Assembly: GCF_963676685.1 (NCBI RefSeq) | Contig: NC_092345.1 | Location: 27,179,585-27,243,584, forward strand | Length of the DNA stretch: 64,000 nucleotides | DNA from: Mytilus edulis | Taxonomy: Eukaryota; Mollusca; Bivalvia; Mytilida; Mytilidae | Direction: 5' to 3' | Part shown: positions 1 to 10,866 of the stretch, one piece after another | How positions within the stretch are numbered: position 1 is the first letter of the stretch | How the letters are laid out: each line of letters begins with the position of its first letter | Position numbers and translations under genes: made by a program | Notes under the pieces: generated by a model | The model's input: only the letters and a program-made list of their open reading frames with translations | Database searches by the model: none | What the model was told of the DNA's origin: nothing

Positions 1-668
1 CTTCTTAATAAGTCTATTCAAAGGTTTTGTTAGTTTTTGAGGTGAATACTGACACCTTTGTGCTTTATAAAGAATATTTCCATAAAAATTGGATGTGAAA
101 TACCTGAACGTATAAGAAGTCTGCATGTTGAGCTATATTTACGAATGATGTCCTTACACCGATGATAGAATTTAGTAAATGTTTTGACTAGTTTGTGATA
201 TCGAAAACCCTGGTGTAATAATTTTTCAGTAATACATAAATTTCTCTCGTTAAAATCTAAAACATTGTTACATACACGAGCGAATCGTACAAGTTGAGAT
301 ATATAAACACCGTAAGATGGTGACAAGGGAACGTCACCATCTAAAAATGGATAAGTAACGATAGGAAATGAAAAATCATCTCTTTTATCATAAATTTTAG
401 TATTCAGCTTTCCGTTAGTGATATAGATATCAAGATCGAGGAAAGGGCAGTGGTCATTGTTAGTATTAGCTTTATTTAAAGTAAGTTCAACAGGATAAAT
501 TTCTTTTATATACATACTGAAGTCGTCATTATTGAGAGCCAAAATATCATCCAAATATCTAAAAGTATTATTAAATGTGTTTATCAGATGTTGTTTCGAT
601 GGGTCTTTGCTTATTTTTGTCAGAAATTGTAACTCATAGCAATACAAAAACAGGTCAAATGGGTGGTA
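1..668 (-). pseudogene. Reverse-transcriptase relic (Penelope-like or related retroelement)
   Basis: The minus strand encodes an RT palm segment. A YLDD catalytic box (FRYLDDILALNN) is followed by FLDLDIYI, TKIYDKRDDFSFPI and YGVYISQLVRFARVC. The frame is open from about 668 to 30 (205 codons after the first Met). Upstream of that Met the same frame reads PFDLFLYCYELQF, which fits the family, so the Met is probably not a true start. Near base 90 the frame slips and the alignable part continues in another frame off the window edge, so this is a decayed, truncated copy. The same family recurs at 39874-40441 on the plus strand. Seen: the motifs and the slip. Inferred: that the element is Penelope-like rather than another RT class. 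Confidence 0.75.
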
Positions 669-1457
669 TGCTATGTTTTGTTTTCAGGAAAGACCAAAAC
701 GTCAACACTAAGTTGAGTAATAATACATAGGGGTTATAAAAACCAAAAATGCAACATTACTTAATTATCAAAAAACATGTTTAAATGTTCTTTTTAATTT
801 GACGGTATAATTGGTCCGTCATAATCTTTATTTATATCTCTCGTTAATGACCTAACGTATTCTATAACTGAACCTGCTAAATCGTCAGTTCTCCTTTGGT
901 AACATCAAATACCACATAAAATAAAAAGTTTTTGGTTGGCAAACTCTTTAGTTTTGTATTTCCGTACATTTTGATTGCATCGCATTTATGATTATTTTAT
1001 AGACAATACGTGTCTAGCATAAGAACATATCAGAATAAGTTTCTTATCACCGTTGCTTGTCTGTTTTTGCCATTTAAATATACATTTTATATAAAATTTG
1101 ATTATTAATTAAATGGTATAAATATCATTCTAATATGACGTGCTTCTTTCGCTTTGTAAACAACACCGTGATAAAATTCTCGATATATCTATACTTAGCG
1201 CAGACTCCACAAATGGCTGTTTAAATATGCCTCCCACGTAAATCCACATGTATCGTAACCTATGTGTAAACGGTTGTGTATTTCGCTGTGTTAACAATTA
1301 CAATTGAATAAAACCCTACAGAACATTTATTCTGATTCTGACGCATAACAAAAAGAATTTACACATTAGAGAACAGAAAAATGGACAAAAACAAAATAAA
1401 TTAAAATTCCGCGAAATTCCAGTAATGATTTTGGCGCATGAACGTCATTTCAAAACA

Positions 1458-1668
1458 TGACGTCATACGAATGAAAACGTCAAAGCTGAACGTTTTTCTA
1501 TTGCGTTTACCTTCTAAACTCGGATACAATTGCATTAATAAATTATTGAGGTAGGTGTTGCTTGTTTTCTGTTCTATTGCATTATTCGCACATTTACTGA
1601 TTTCAGCAAGTCAACATGGCGGCTCCTGGCCTACAACATGTCAACAGTGAATTTGACGGTAGCTTACG
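1458..1668 (+). promoter_or_regulatory. Possible promoter and first coding exon
   Basis: A perfect CRE palindrome TGACGTCA lies at 1458-1465 in a locally CpG-richer patch. About 150 bp downstream is ATGGCGGCTCCTGG at 1615, in good Kozak context (GTCAACATGG). It opens 17 codons that end at a TAA, and a possible donor (GACG|GTAGCT) lies just before that stop. No downstream exon was found before the TIR element that starts at 1839. It could equally be chance or a promoter relic. Confidence 0.25.
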
Positions 1669-1838
1669 ATAAAAAATGTAAATTTAAAATTGCAAATGTT
1701 GGATTTACTGAGAAGTAACAAAAGTAATCACATTTTTTTTCTAGCGGTTAGTTAAGAAATCATTCATGCAGGTTTATTAGATTTGTTTTACATTTATCGA
1801 ACAGTGGGTAAAATAGAACAGCCACACACACGGTATAC

Positions 1839-3365
1839 GGGTCGTTTTCAAAAAATGTCGAATTTTCAGTACACCCATGCTAACTTTTTTATTTCTAATG
1901 GAAATTTCAGTTGTAATGGTTTAAATGAAAGCTTGTCGGATTTGTGATTCAGAACATTAATAATAAACACACCTTACATCTATTTTGATAAGATTAAACT
2001 GCATTTAAGACCCATTTTGGGAGTATTTGTCTGCGTACAGTGTCAGAAAAACACATTTCAAATGATTTTTTTGCGATTTTCTGATCGCTTTGATATCTGC
2101 AAACGGGACTTTTTAAGAACGTTTAATATTACTCTAACGAAACATCGTAGCTTCTATATCATTGTATGTAACATATTATCTACAAACTAAATTGAATCTG
2201 CGTACAGGAGGTTCATGTCTTTCCTGTTACCGCTACTTAAATCAGCCGTGAAATTATTCTCCCTATGAATATTGAATCAGTCAGTGTTGATCTCAAAAGT
2301 GCAAAGTAATCTTTACATTTAAAACGCCTCGTTTCTTGAACGACAGTGTAGAGAAAAGAAATTTCAAGAAATTTAGTGAAAAAAATATAGCGTACTTTTT
2401 TTCATGTCTATGCTGTTACCACCAATTTTGATTAAATACACCAACAGTATACTTGTAAAAAGTGCAATAACGTGTTGGAAACCAAATTCACAATAGAAAA
2501 ACGTAATCACTTCACCAAAGGGAGTAGTTATATCACAACAGCAATCAAAAACGAAGGAATTTGTCTATCCTGTTATGTCTATCCTGTTACTATGGTTGCT
2601 ATGGTTACAGTAACAGGATAGACAATTGTAGACAAAAACGTCGTTAATTTTTTTATCTTAACATATAGGTGCAAAACGAATGAAATATTTCGTTGTTTGA
2701 AGGCATCTTAAGGTTATAACGTATTATTCTTCCCAATTAAGCATTCGCAGGTGCAATACTGATATCGGTAACAGGATAGACAAAAAGGTAACAGGATAGA
2801 CTTTTATATAGTAATATATCAGAAACGTACGTTCCTGTTACCAATGAAATATAGAGAAAAGTAAACTAACTTATGAGGGATTTACTTGATGTTGGGCTTA
2901 TTTGAAAGGGTGAAAAAATGCCGAACAATATAAATTGCTATCTTAGACTTGCATTACTGGTGGTAATTTTTACAACCTTTGAAAACCAATTTTTAGAGGC
3001 ATTTTTCAGTACAACCTTTTAAATTGGCAAATAATCTATTATATTACAGAATGAATATATATAGAAGTTTATTCTCTTGAAAACCATCTAATTGTCTACG
3101 TAAAACAAGCTTAACATTTTATCTAAACCTTTTCTTAATAACCCAAAATTTCTTTTGAAAATGGTAACAGGATAGACAAAATAATGTACCACCGATCAAA
3201 AAATGTTTCAACATATTTTTGTATGACATCATTAAGATTGCATCTTTTAATATGTTGTTCTTAAAGTACTGTTTGTTTTGATTTGCTTATGTAGAGGGTT
3301 GTTTGAAAAAGTAACTTTTAATATTTTTTTCAATTTCAAAATTCGACATTTTTTGAAAATGACCC
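1839..3365. mobile_element. 1.5-kb TIR element with repeated GTAACAGGATAGACA motif
   Basis: The ends are inverted repeats of about 28 bp with one mismatch; the outer 20 bases of the left end are GGGTCGTTTTCAAAAAATGT. The element is flanked by the direct repeat ATAC at 1835-1838 and 3366-3369, which reads as a 4-bp target-site duplication. There is no coding potential inside, so it is non-autonomous. The interior carries GTCTATCCTGTTAC(C) or its complement at about 2217, 2403, 2562, 2576, 2610, 2767, 2787, 2832 (partial) and 3163. The superfamily is not assigned. Confidence 0.8.
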
Positions 3366-3419
3366 ATACCCATCATCGCTTCAGTTTTTTAATGATCGTA
3401 TTTGTCCTATTAGAATCGA

Positions 3420-3592
3420 AATAATTCATGGAAGCCATAGATTTGTTGTAAATTTACGTACCTAAATTTACACATGGCCTGGGCCGTGATATTCGTTAAT
3501 TTTGTCCCTCGCTAACGCTCAGGATAAAATTCGAATATCACGGCCCAGGCCATGTGTAAATTTCCAACAAATCTATGGCTTCCATGAATTAT
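3420..3592. repeat. Fold-back (hairpin) repeat
   Basis: Two nearly perfect complementary arms of about 65 bases start with AATAATTCATGGAAGCCATA and enclose a loop of about 35 bases. The left arm carries an extra insertion of about 14 bases (near GTACC). The transcript of either strand would form a long hairpin. It is probably a palindromic MITE; no target duplication can be identified. Confidence 0.8.
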
Positions 3593-3771
3593 TTTTTAAT
3601 TTAAAATCTGAACTACAAAAAGAGGAGTGAAAAATAAATGATACACAAATTACAAAACAGCTTTTAAGTGACCTTTCTGTATGACAAATATTACAACAAT
3701 GCAGTGAAAACAAACCGTTAGTTTTTCTCAGCTGAATTGTTTCCCATTTGTCATGTCTGTGTCTTTTATAG

Positions 3772-3895
3772 CCGTCCATACCGTATGGGTATTCTCATTG
3801 TTGAAGGACGTACAGTTGTCTTCAATTGCTCACATTCACTTCATTTTTTCAACTGTGTTGGATAGTTTACTCATTGGCAATCATACCACAATACT
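3772..3895 (+). repeat. Dispersed repeat family A, diverged fragment
   Basis: It contains the family A core: ATTGTTGAAGG.CGTAC, then CTCATTGGCAATCATACCACA. The family recurs more than ten times in this window in both orientations, mostly as partial copies. The full form seems to be about 400 bp and runs from TCAGGAGCCTGTA to CATACCACATCTTCTT. No protein or tRNA-like head was recognised, so SINE or MITE status is undecided. Confidence 0.6.
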
Positions 3896-5361
3896 AAAAT
3901 TTGTAACGATCCAACAAAATGACTAAATTTTTCGAATCAAAATGGAGAAGAGCAAAGAACCAATCAAAATCAAATATGATGTAGCGGCCCTGTGATACGC
4001 ACATTCTTCCAATGATTAGTATTACAATTTGAATATGCGTAATATCTATAAACAGTTACATTTTCTTCTTTGTCAGCTATTCCACACATTATAGTAAACA
4101 TATGCTACTATGTTGAAAAAGACTACCCCCTTCTGTAGCTTTTAGCCAAATGACAAGCAATGTTTATAAGTTGGCATTGAATATGTTGTTTATAGGCCGT
4201 ATAAATAATAATGTTATGAACGATTAGCTTAGTTTTAAATCATACATACAATGGCATATCACCAGCTGCCTTCATTTTGTTTATAGTTTATCATGAACTA
4301 TGCACAAAGTCATGTATCTTATCTCATACAAATCTGGTCTGCAAGTAAAACAAGATAAGGAAATTCGTTCTTTTATTCATTCTTGCTCTTCGATATTTTG
4401 AGAGTAAAAATGGATGATACAAAAGAAAATTTTATATAGGAATTTTCAGAACGGTAAAAGGGTATAACACATTTTAAAGTGTATAAATGACAAAAGAGTC
4501 CATACACATCGCACGAATATAAAATGTTCTGTTTCAAACTCTTTCAATGTCAAACAAATATATTATATATAAAAAAAGAGTTAAAAACAATCATTCTAGG
4601 GCAGTTACTTTAAAAAAAACACTAGACTGAAATAGTTGTCGATGGTTGTCTTACTTTTTGTCTTGTTTTTCGTTTTTACTGTTAGCAGTTTCTCTTTTCA
4701 GTCAAGAGAAATATTCTTCATTAAGTGGTCATCAAAAGAAAATATGGTGCAGTTTTTCAGAAATCATGATAAAAAAAGTGGAAACCCATCATCAAATGAG
4801 ATTTCCGAACACACGTTTGCGACTTTACAAAAGGGGGGGGGGGTAGTTTTCAGTTTTAAATGATGTAGTTTTTTCAAGTAATAAGAACAACGTCCGTCAA
4901 AACTTTACAAAATTTATAGAAAATAATGAACAAATATGTATTTATTAATATTATTAATTCGTATATTTTAACAAATTTGATTCGTTTAGGGATATTCACA
5001 TGTTAAACTATATTTTCGAAGGTAGAAAGAAAACAGCGGATAGAAAAAAGCATATTGCACAGCAAAAAGCATATTGCACGGTTATTTTTAGAATATTTAA
5101 AAACAGATATTAGTAACGTCATGTGATGAATTTCAGGATATTGTTAAACGATCTTAAACGTTTTGAAATAAATGATATATGTGATCGATTATTTGACGAA
5201 AAAAAATCTTCAAATACATATATGACAAACAAAAAAAAAAAAAAAAAGCAATTGAAATAACAACTAATGTTTTGTTATTGTCAAGGAGACAATATAATTT
5301 CTATAATAAATTCCAACAAAATCAAATTACGATTTTGATACAAATATTGTCGGAAATTAAT
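3896..5361. other. No gene seen
   Basis: This is AT-rich, unstructured sequence with homopolymer runs (a G9 run near 4830 and an A17 run near 5230). Short open frames at 4636-4863 have no recognisable domain, atypical composition and no splice context. Confidence 0.5.
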
Positions 5362-5515
5362 AATATAACAAATATAGCCTTTGTATGAGTTCAATACAGG
5401 ATATATCGACCCAAAGAAGTATATCGACCTCGGACTTCGTCCTCAGTCCATATACTTCTTTCAGGTCAATATATCCTTGTATTGACCGCATACTAAGGCT
5501 ATATTTGTTATATTT
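5362..5515. repeat. Fold-back repeat, 154 bp
   Basis: The left arm begins AATATAACAAATATAGCC and is matched by its complement GGCTATATTTGTTATATT at the right end. The arms of about 70 bases differ at several positions. The loop is around CTCGGACTTCGTCCTC. It has the same architecture as the hairpin at 3420-3592 but unrelated sequence. A 63-codon open frame across it is a by-product of the palindrome. Confidence 0.75.
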
Positions 5516-5924
5516 CAAAACATACTTGAGTTTTTATAATGTCATGATGATTTGTATTAAATTATTTCGTATATAAATATATGTTTCATGATAGAACAGC
5601 CTTTATTCGTTTGAAAATGGAGAACGTTTCGGTTATTCAATCTCAACCCAAGTGACGCAAGATAATATTTTTTTTGTATGCGGTATAATTTAACATACAT
5701 GTAGCACTAAATATACGTAACTTTAATCAGTAATTCAGACCTCAAATGACCTTTGTAATGTGGGAACGTAATAACGATGTGTTGACCCATGGCTTGAATA
5801 CTATATGTTCGTAAGTGGAAGGTTTAGCAAATCTCGAATGTCAATATTGGTCCATAGTGTTTAAAGAACACGACAAAATTCTTAAGCCACGAATTCTATA
5901 ATAATATTACAAATATGAATGTTA

Positions 5925-6340
5925 AACTTCAGACACGAATGTTATACTTCAGACATGAATGTTAAACTTCAGACACGAATGTTAAACTTCAGACATGAAT
6001 GTTAAACTTCAGACATGAATGTTAAACTTCAGACACGAATGTTAAACTTCAGACATGGATGTTAAACTTCAGACATGACTGTTAAACTTCAGACATGGAT
6101 GTTAAAATTCATACATGACTGTTAAACTTCAGACATGGATGTTAAACTTCAGACATGACTGTTAAACTTCAGACATGAACGTTAAACTTCATACATGACT
6201 GTTAAACTTCAGACATGAATGTTAAATTTCAGACATGACTGTTAAACTTCAGACATGAATGTTAAACTTCAGACATGACTGTTAAACTTCAGACATGAAT
6301 GTTAAACTTTAGACATGAACGTTAAACTTCAGACATTTAA
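5925..6340. repeat. 20-bp minisatellite, about 21 copies
   Basis: The tandem unit is GTTAAACTTCAGACATGAAT with single-base variants (ACATGACT, ACACGAAT, ACATGGAT). There are no spacers, so it is not a CRISPR array. An alternating GAAT/GACT sub-pattern in the middle suggests duplication of 40-bp dimers. Confidence 0.95.
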
Positions 6341-6345
6341 CGTGT

Positions 6346-7329
6346 TGTGCATTGCAAAAGAGTGATGTCAAATGTTTGTATACTAGATATAGCGAGCTTT
6401 TATCCAGCATCACTTGACATCAATTTCAAAACATTTCGTTATAGCAAAATACACTTTGGCCATATCAATCTATAAATTGGGAACATAAACGTCTGAAACA
6501 TCAGAGCACCTCTAGAACTAATATTAAAAGAACCCTGTATTAAAAAAAACGTCTTGTCCTGCTGCTTGCAACTCAAAATATCTCTAAACAAAATTCAAGA
6601 AAAAAACCATCCCTGATCGACAGTATACACTAGCCATGATCACATGACTGAAGTCTGCGGCATATTTCCGATTGTCAGGGTCGTCGTGCCCTACAGTCTG
6701 GTCTGTATAATGGATTTGATATCTGAACTTGGGTTATCATTTTTATCGCACTGCTTATGGTACTGTCTTCTGTGAAATTCAATGTTCTTGTGATTCAGAA
6801 TACAGTTTGACTGCCAGTAAAGGTTTGTGGTGGGTGTAAGACAGATTAGCTTTATACAGTCTATACTTAAATGTTCTGTTTAAAAAAAATGAAATTCCTT
6901 GTCTTGGCTGTAGTTTTTTTACAATAGATGCAAGCATTTGAAAAAGTTGAAATATACCACATATACCAAAAGTCAAAAGTCTAAAATAAACTGAATTAAA
7001 AAAGTTTTTGAATAAATGATGCCCCAAAACGGACAATATTTGGAAAAAAATTGAATCATAATTGTTTCGTTTGTTTTCAAAATATACCACTGAGGAATAC
7101 TTTTTCATTGACTATTCCTAAATTGCTTCGTCACATTTCAGTTTCATAATGAATACGAACAATATTCTGTAAAATTGAATAATGAAATCGATCAAAAAAA
7201 GATACTATCAGTGACCTCTTGCCCTCTCTTCTTTTAATCAGAATGAATCAGAGCTTGGCCTGAAACATTTGTACACAACTCTTAAAAAATTCTAAATCAT
7301 AATTAGCATACTGTTCTACGTCGGAAACT
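6346..7329. other. No gene seen
   Basis: This is AT-rich sequence. A 109-codon open frame on the minus strand (6779-7108) has no recognised domain, no splice or poly(A) context and biased composition. I take it as chance. Confidence 0.5.
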
Positions 7330-7545
7330 TGTTATTCAGTGGTAGTCGTTTATTGGTGTGGTTCATATATGTTTATCGTTTTGTTACAGCAATTTTGGGC
7401 CTTTTATAGTTTGCTGTTAGGTGTGAGCCAACGCTCCGTAATGAAGACCGTACTATAACCAATTATTGTTAACTTTTTATAAATTATGATTTGGATGGAG
7501 AGGCTGTCTCATTGGCACTCATATTGCATCTTTTGATTTATATAC
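7330..7545 (+). repeat. Dispersed repeat family A
   Basis: It matches the family from the TTCAGTGGTAGTCGTTTATT segment through GCCTTTTATAG, CCGTACTATAACC and GTCTCATTGGCACTCAT. It is a sense copy, moderately diverged, with CCAACGCTCCGTAATGAAGA replacing the usual central part, as in the copy at 50905-51085. Confidence 0.7.
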
Positions 7546-8339
7546 ATGTACTCAGTCTTATCTCTATTTGATCACAACTTCATGGTGAATTTCTTAGATT
7601 GAACACACCGTCACATTTCAATAACGAACAGTACATTTTGGGTCAAAACCGTACCTAATCATGAACAAACATAGTCATCTTTAATGATAAAAAACATTTG
7701 TGTACGTGTATTCAGTTTTCAGTGGATTTGACTTACTCTACACTTTTACAATGATATGTTTATAGAAACCATATTATTCGTTTAAGTTGATGATACTAAA
7801 ACTTCATCATAAACTATAACCAAATCATTTACCATAAACAGAGACGGACTGATGAACGGACGTAAAGACTTTTAAACATAATGGCCATCTCTATCGTCGA
7901 CGGAGCATAACAAAATCAAAGTCGTGAATTGAGGAACATGTCAGTCTAGTGTCAATCAAAACAAAATCTTGAGATTTTCAGAAATAAAGTATAATGCATA
8001 AGTGCAAATAGTAGTTGTATCATATTTGTTACACGAAAGTCTACATAGGTTCGATAGTGTCCTTGCTCTATTGCCAAGTCTGTTTCAAACCGTTCCAATA
8101 AACTCTATGGAGGCTTCCGACGCATCTGTTGGTAAACCAAGTTTCAGACGAAATAAACGTAATTTATTCAGTATTCATGTCAGGAGTCGATACAAATTAA
8201 TGCACTGATGATTTTTTGCTAGAGTATTTCCATGTAATCTAGCCCATTTCAAAAGAAAACCGTATGCATTTCTCCATTCTGTCACTTTAAAAAGGAGACA
8301 TCGAAGCTCCGTACCATGTGTAAGGTCAAAGAATTTAAC

Positions 8340-8475
8340 GCACACTATATTATGTTGTGAGCACAATTTATTTAAGTTGTGCTCACAATATATTTAAATT
8401 GTGCGCATAATATATTATTTTGTGCGCACACTATATTATTTGTAAATAAATTGTGCGCACAATATATTTTTTTCT
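8340..8475. repeat. Palindromic TTGTGCGCACAA cluster
   Basis: There are four to five imperfect copies of a TTGTGCGCACAATATATT-like palindrome, alternating TTGTGCTCACAA, TTGTGCGCAtAA, TTGTGCGCACac and TTGTGCGCACAA. They are separated by TATATTATTT-type spacers. The function is unknown; it could be the end of a MITE or a slipped-strand expansion. Confidence 0.7.
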
Positions 8476-9159
8476 TTGCATGTCCCTAGCGGGGCTCCGT
8501 AATTTTTCTTTACTCATCCCTTATTTCCGTTAATATTTCTAGAAGTTTTAAAACGACGTTTAATTGGCCGACGTATGTGTATCTAGCCACTTGACGACTT
8601 GCATATAATATATTTGAATGATTGCATATTTATTTTCAAGTTCGACTGAATTTTATTTAATTGGCTTTGTAATAATGCCAGATTTGATAGAAATACATGT
8701 GAAGTATATGTAACAAATCGTTTTGTTCAAAACAAAATGTTAAAAGACATATAAAAAGAAAGAGATGATCAATTTAAGTTTGTAAGCTTTAAAATTAGTT
8801 GAAAAATAAGCTATAAAATATTACAAAAATGTATATGGACAATAAATATGTCAAATTTGAGACTCTTTGTGAAGGAGATGCATAATCATCCGGCCCCAAA
8901 AAAAGGAAATCAAAATTAAGAATTTTTATTAAATATTTTTATAATAAAATTGTGTGTATGTGTGTTAATGACAGTGCTAGTAGGATGAGTATTACCAGCA
9001 CAATAGTCAGAACTTCTGTGTTTATGCCATACTGGAGATCTCGAGGCATAAGGTGTTATCCTAGTCCGTTCTTCCCGAATATCCCCAAAAAACATAGTCC
9101 TGTTTTCCTAACTTACGTTTGCCTCAACCAATATTGAGAAATTCTATATACACAATATA

Positions 9160-9790
9160 AAAAAGAAAATGTGGCATGAGTGTCAATGAGAACTCTCCAC
9201 AAGAGACCAAATGACTCAGAAATTAAAAACTATAGGTCACCATACGGCCTTCAACAATGAGCAAACTCCATACACAATAGTCAGCTATAAAAGGCTACGA
9301 AATGACAATGCAACACAATCCAAACGAGAGAACTAACGGCCTAATTTATGTACAAAAGCAATTATGTAACACATAAACAAACGACAATCACTGGATTACA
9401 GGCTCCTGACTCGGGACGGGCACTAACATACAGGATCCCCACCCTTTACCTAATATGGCTTGAGTGCCAACGAGAACTCTCCACAAGAGATCAGATGGCA
9501 CAGGAATTAACAACTATAGGTCACAATACGGTGTTCAAAAATGAGCAAAGGTCATACCTCATAGTCACCTATAAAAGGCACCGAAATGACAATGTAAAAC
9601 AATTCAAACGAGACTAGAAACGGACAAATTTATGAACAAAAAATGAACGAAAATCAAATATGTAACACATAAACAAACGACAAACACTGAATTACAGGTT
9701 CCTGACATGCGACAGTCACATACATACCGAATAAGGCGGGATCCCCACCATCCCCCTAACCCGGGACAATGCTTATTACCACACAACACC
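9160..9790 (-). repeat. Two family A copies in tandem
   Basis: Two antisense copies start at about 9160 (AATGTGGCATGAGTGTCAATG) and about 9453 (AATATGGCTTGAGTGCCAACG). Each runs through ACTCTCCACAAGAGA, GGTCACcATACGG, CAAACGAGA and ACACATAAACAAACGACAA to a TCCTGAC.CGGGAC end. They are similar enough that a local tandem duplication of about 300 bp is likely. Confidence 0.8.
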
Positions 9791-10015
9791 AAATAAAACT
9801 TGTAATTTGGTAGCGTCACTTTTACCGTTTATGAGAATTCGTGTCCGTATAAAAACATAGAAAATGCTTAATTTTTCGTTTCCGTTCTCTTAAATAAGTT
9901 TTACTCAATCAAACGTTATAAACCTTATACGCAATGCTCATTACCCCATAACACAGATCTATGAAGTTTGATATTGGGTGGCGTCACTTTTACTGATCAT
10001 GAGTCATTATATGTA

Positions 10016-10100
10016 AGAAGATGTGGTACGAGTACCAATGATACAAATGTCAACACGGAGCCTTAAGACAGGAAAATGTTAAATCTGTTGTCACCGTTCT
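10016..10100 (-). repeat. Family A fragment
   Basis: AAGATGTGGTACGAGTACCAATGA followed by ACACGGAGCCTTAAGAC is an antisense end fragment of family A. The same variant (CGGAGCCTT) is seen at 29060-29250. Confidence 0.6.
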
Positions 10101-10734
10101 TCAACTTCAGTTTGCCTTAACCAAATATTTTTATACATAATGCTTATGGTCACAAAACGGTCAATAAAAACGTGAATCCTGCATCTATATGTGGAAGTTT
10201 ACTGATGTTTTTTCGCAAACAGGGGCATCTGTGGCCCATTGACACATTTTACATTTATTTAAGTAAACAACTTATTTACTTCCATTGAATTCTACTTCTA
10301 GAATTAACTTGTATATTTTTTCAGGATCTCGGTGCAGTTTGGTAACAGTCAACGATATTTCAAGTTACATGTGACCAGCATAACAAAGTGTTTCACTAGA
10401 TTGAGCTCTCTGTCTAAGTGTACTTTAAACGCTCTTTGCATTGAGTTCAGTTTATTGATATGCGTATACCTTCTGTGTGAATTTTTAAGATGTAAAACAG
10501 ACTGTCCATATCTACATGTCCATGAAATGAAATCTAAGATAAAATGGTTGAAACATGTTGCATTATCTATCACAACTGGAAGCACATGGTGCTACTGAAG
10601 CAGTAAATGTTCTCTCTATTTTTTCACGGAAATTAAAGGATTTAGTTTTCATTTGAACAAAACATTCTTAAAAATTGAGAATGGAATTGTGGAATGTGTA
10701 AAAGAGACAGTAACATGACAAAGGAGCAGAAAGC

Positions 10735-10866
10735 AGTCGAAAGCCACCAATGGGTCTTCAACAAAGCGAGAAAATCCCTCGCCCGGAGGCGGGTTTCAGA
10801 TTGCCCCAACACAAAATGTTAACTACTAGTTCAAACTCCAAAACATAAAACTGAACTTACAATTAA
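10735..10866 (-). repeat. Dispersed repeat family B, fragment
   Basis: It carries CAATGGGTCTTCAACAAAGCGAGAAA and CCCGGAGGCGGGTTTCAG.TTGCCCC, the antisense form of a family also present at 18838-19010, 34895-35165 and 38745-39055. It directly abuts the 356-bp satellite. Confidence 0.7.

Noticed and set aside
5925-6340. Possible CRISPR-like array
   Set aside because: Units are contiguous 20-bp repeats with no spacers, and the genome is eukaryotic.
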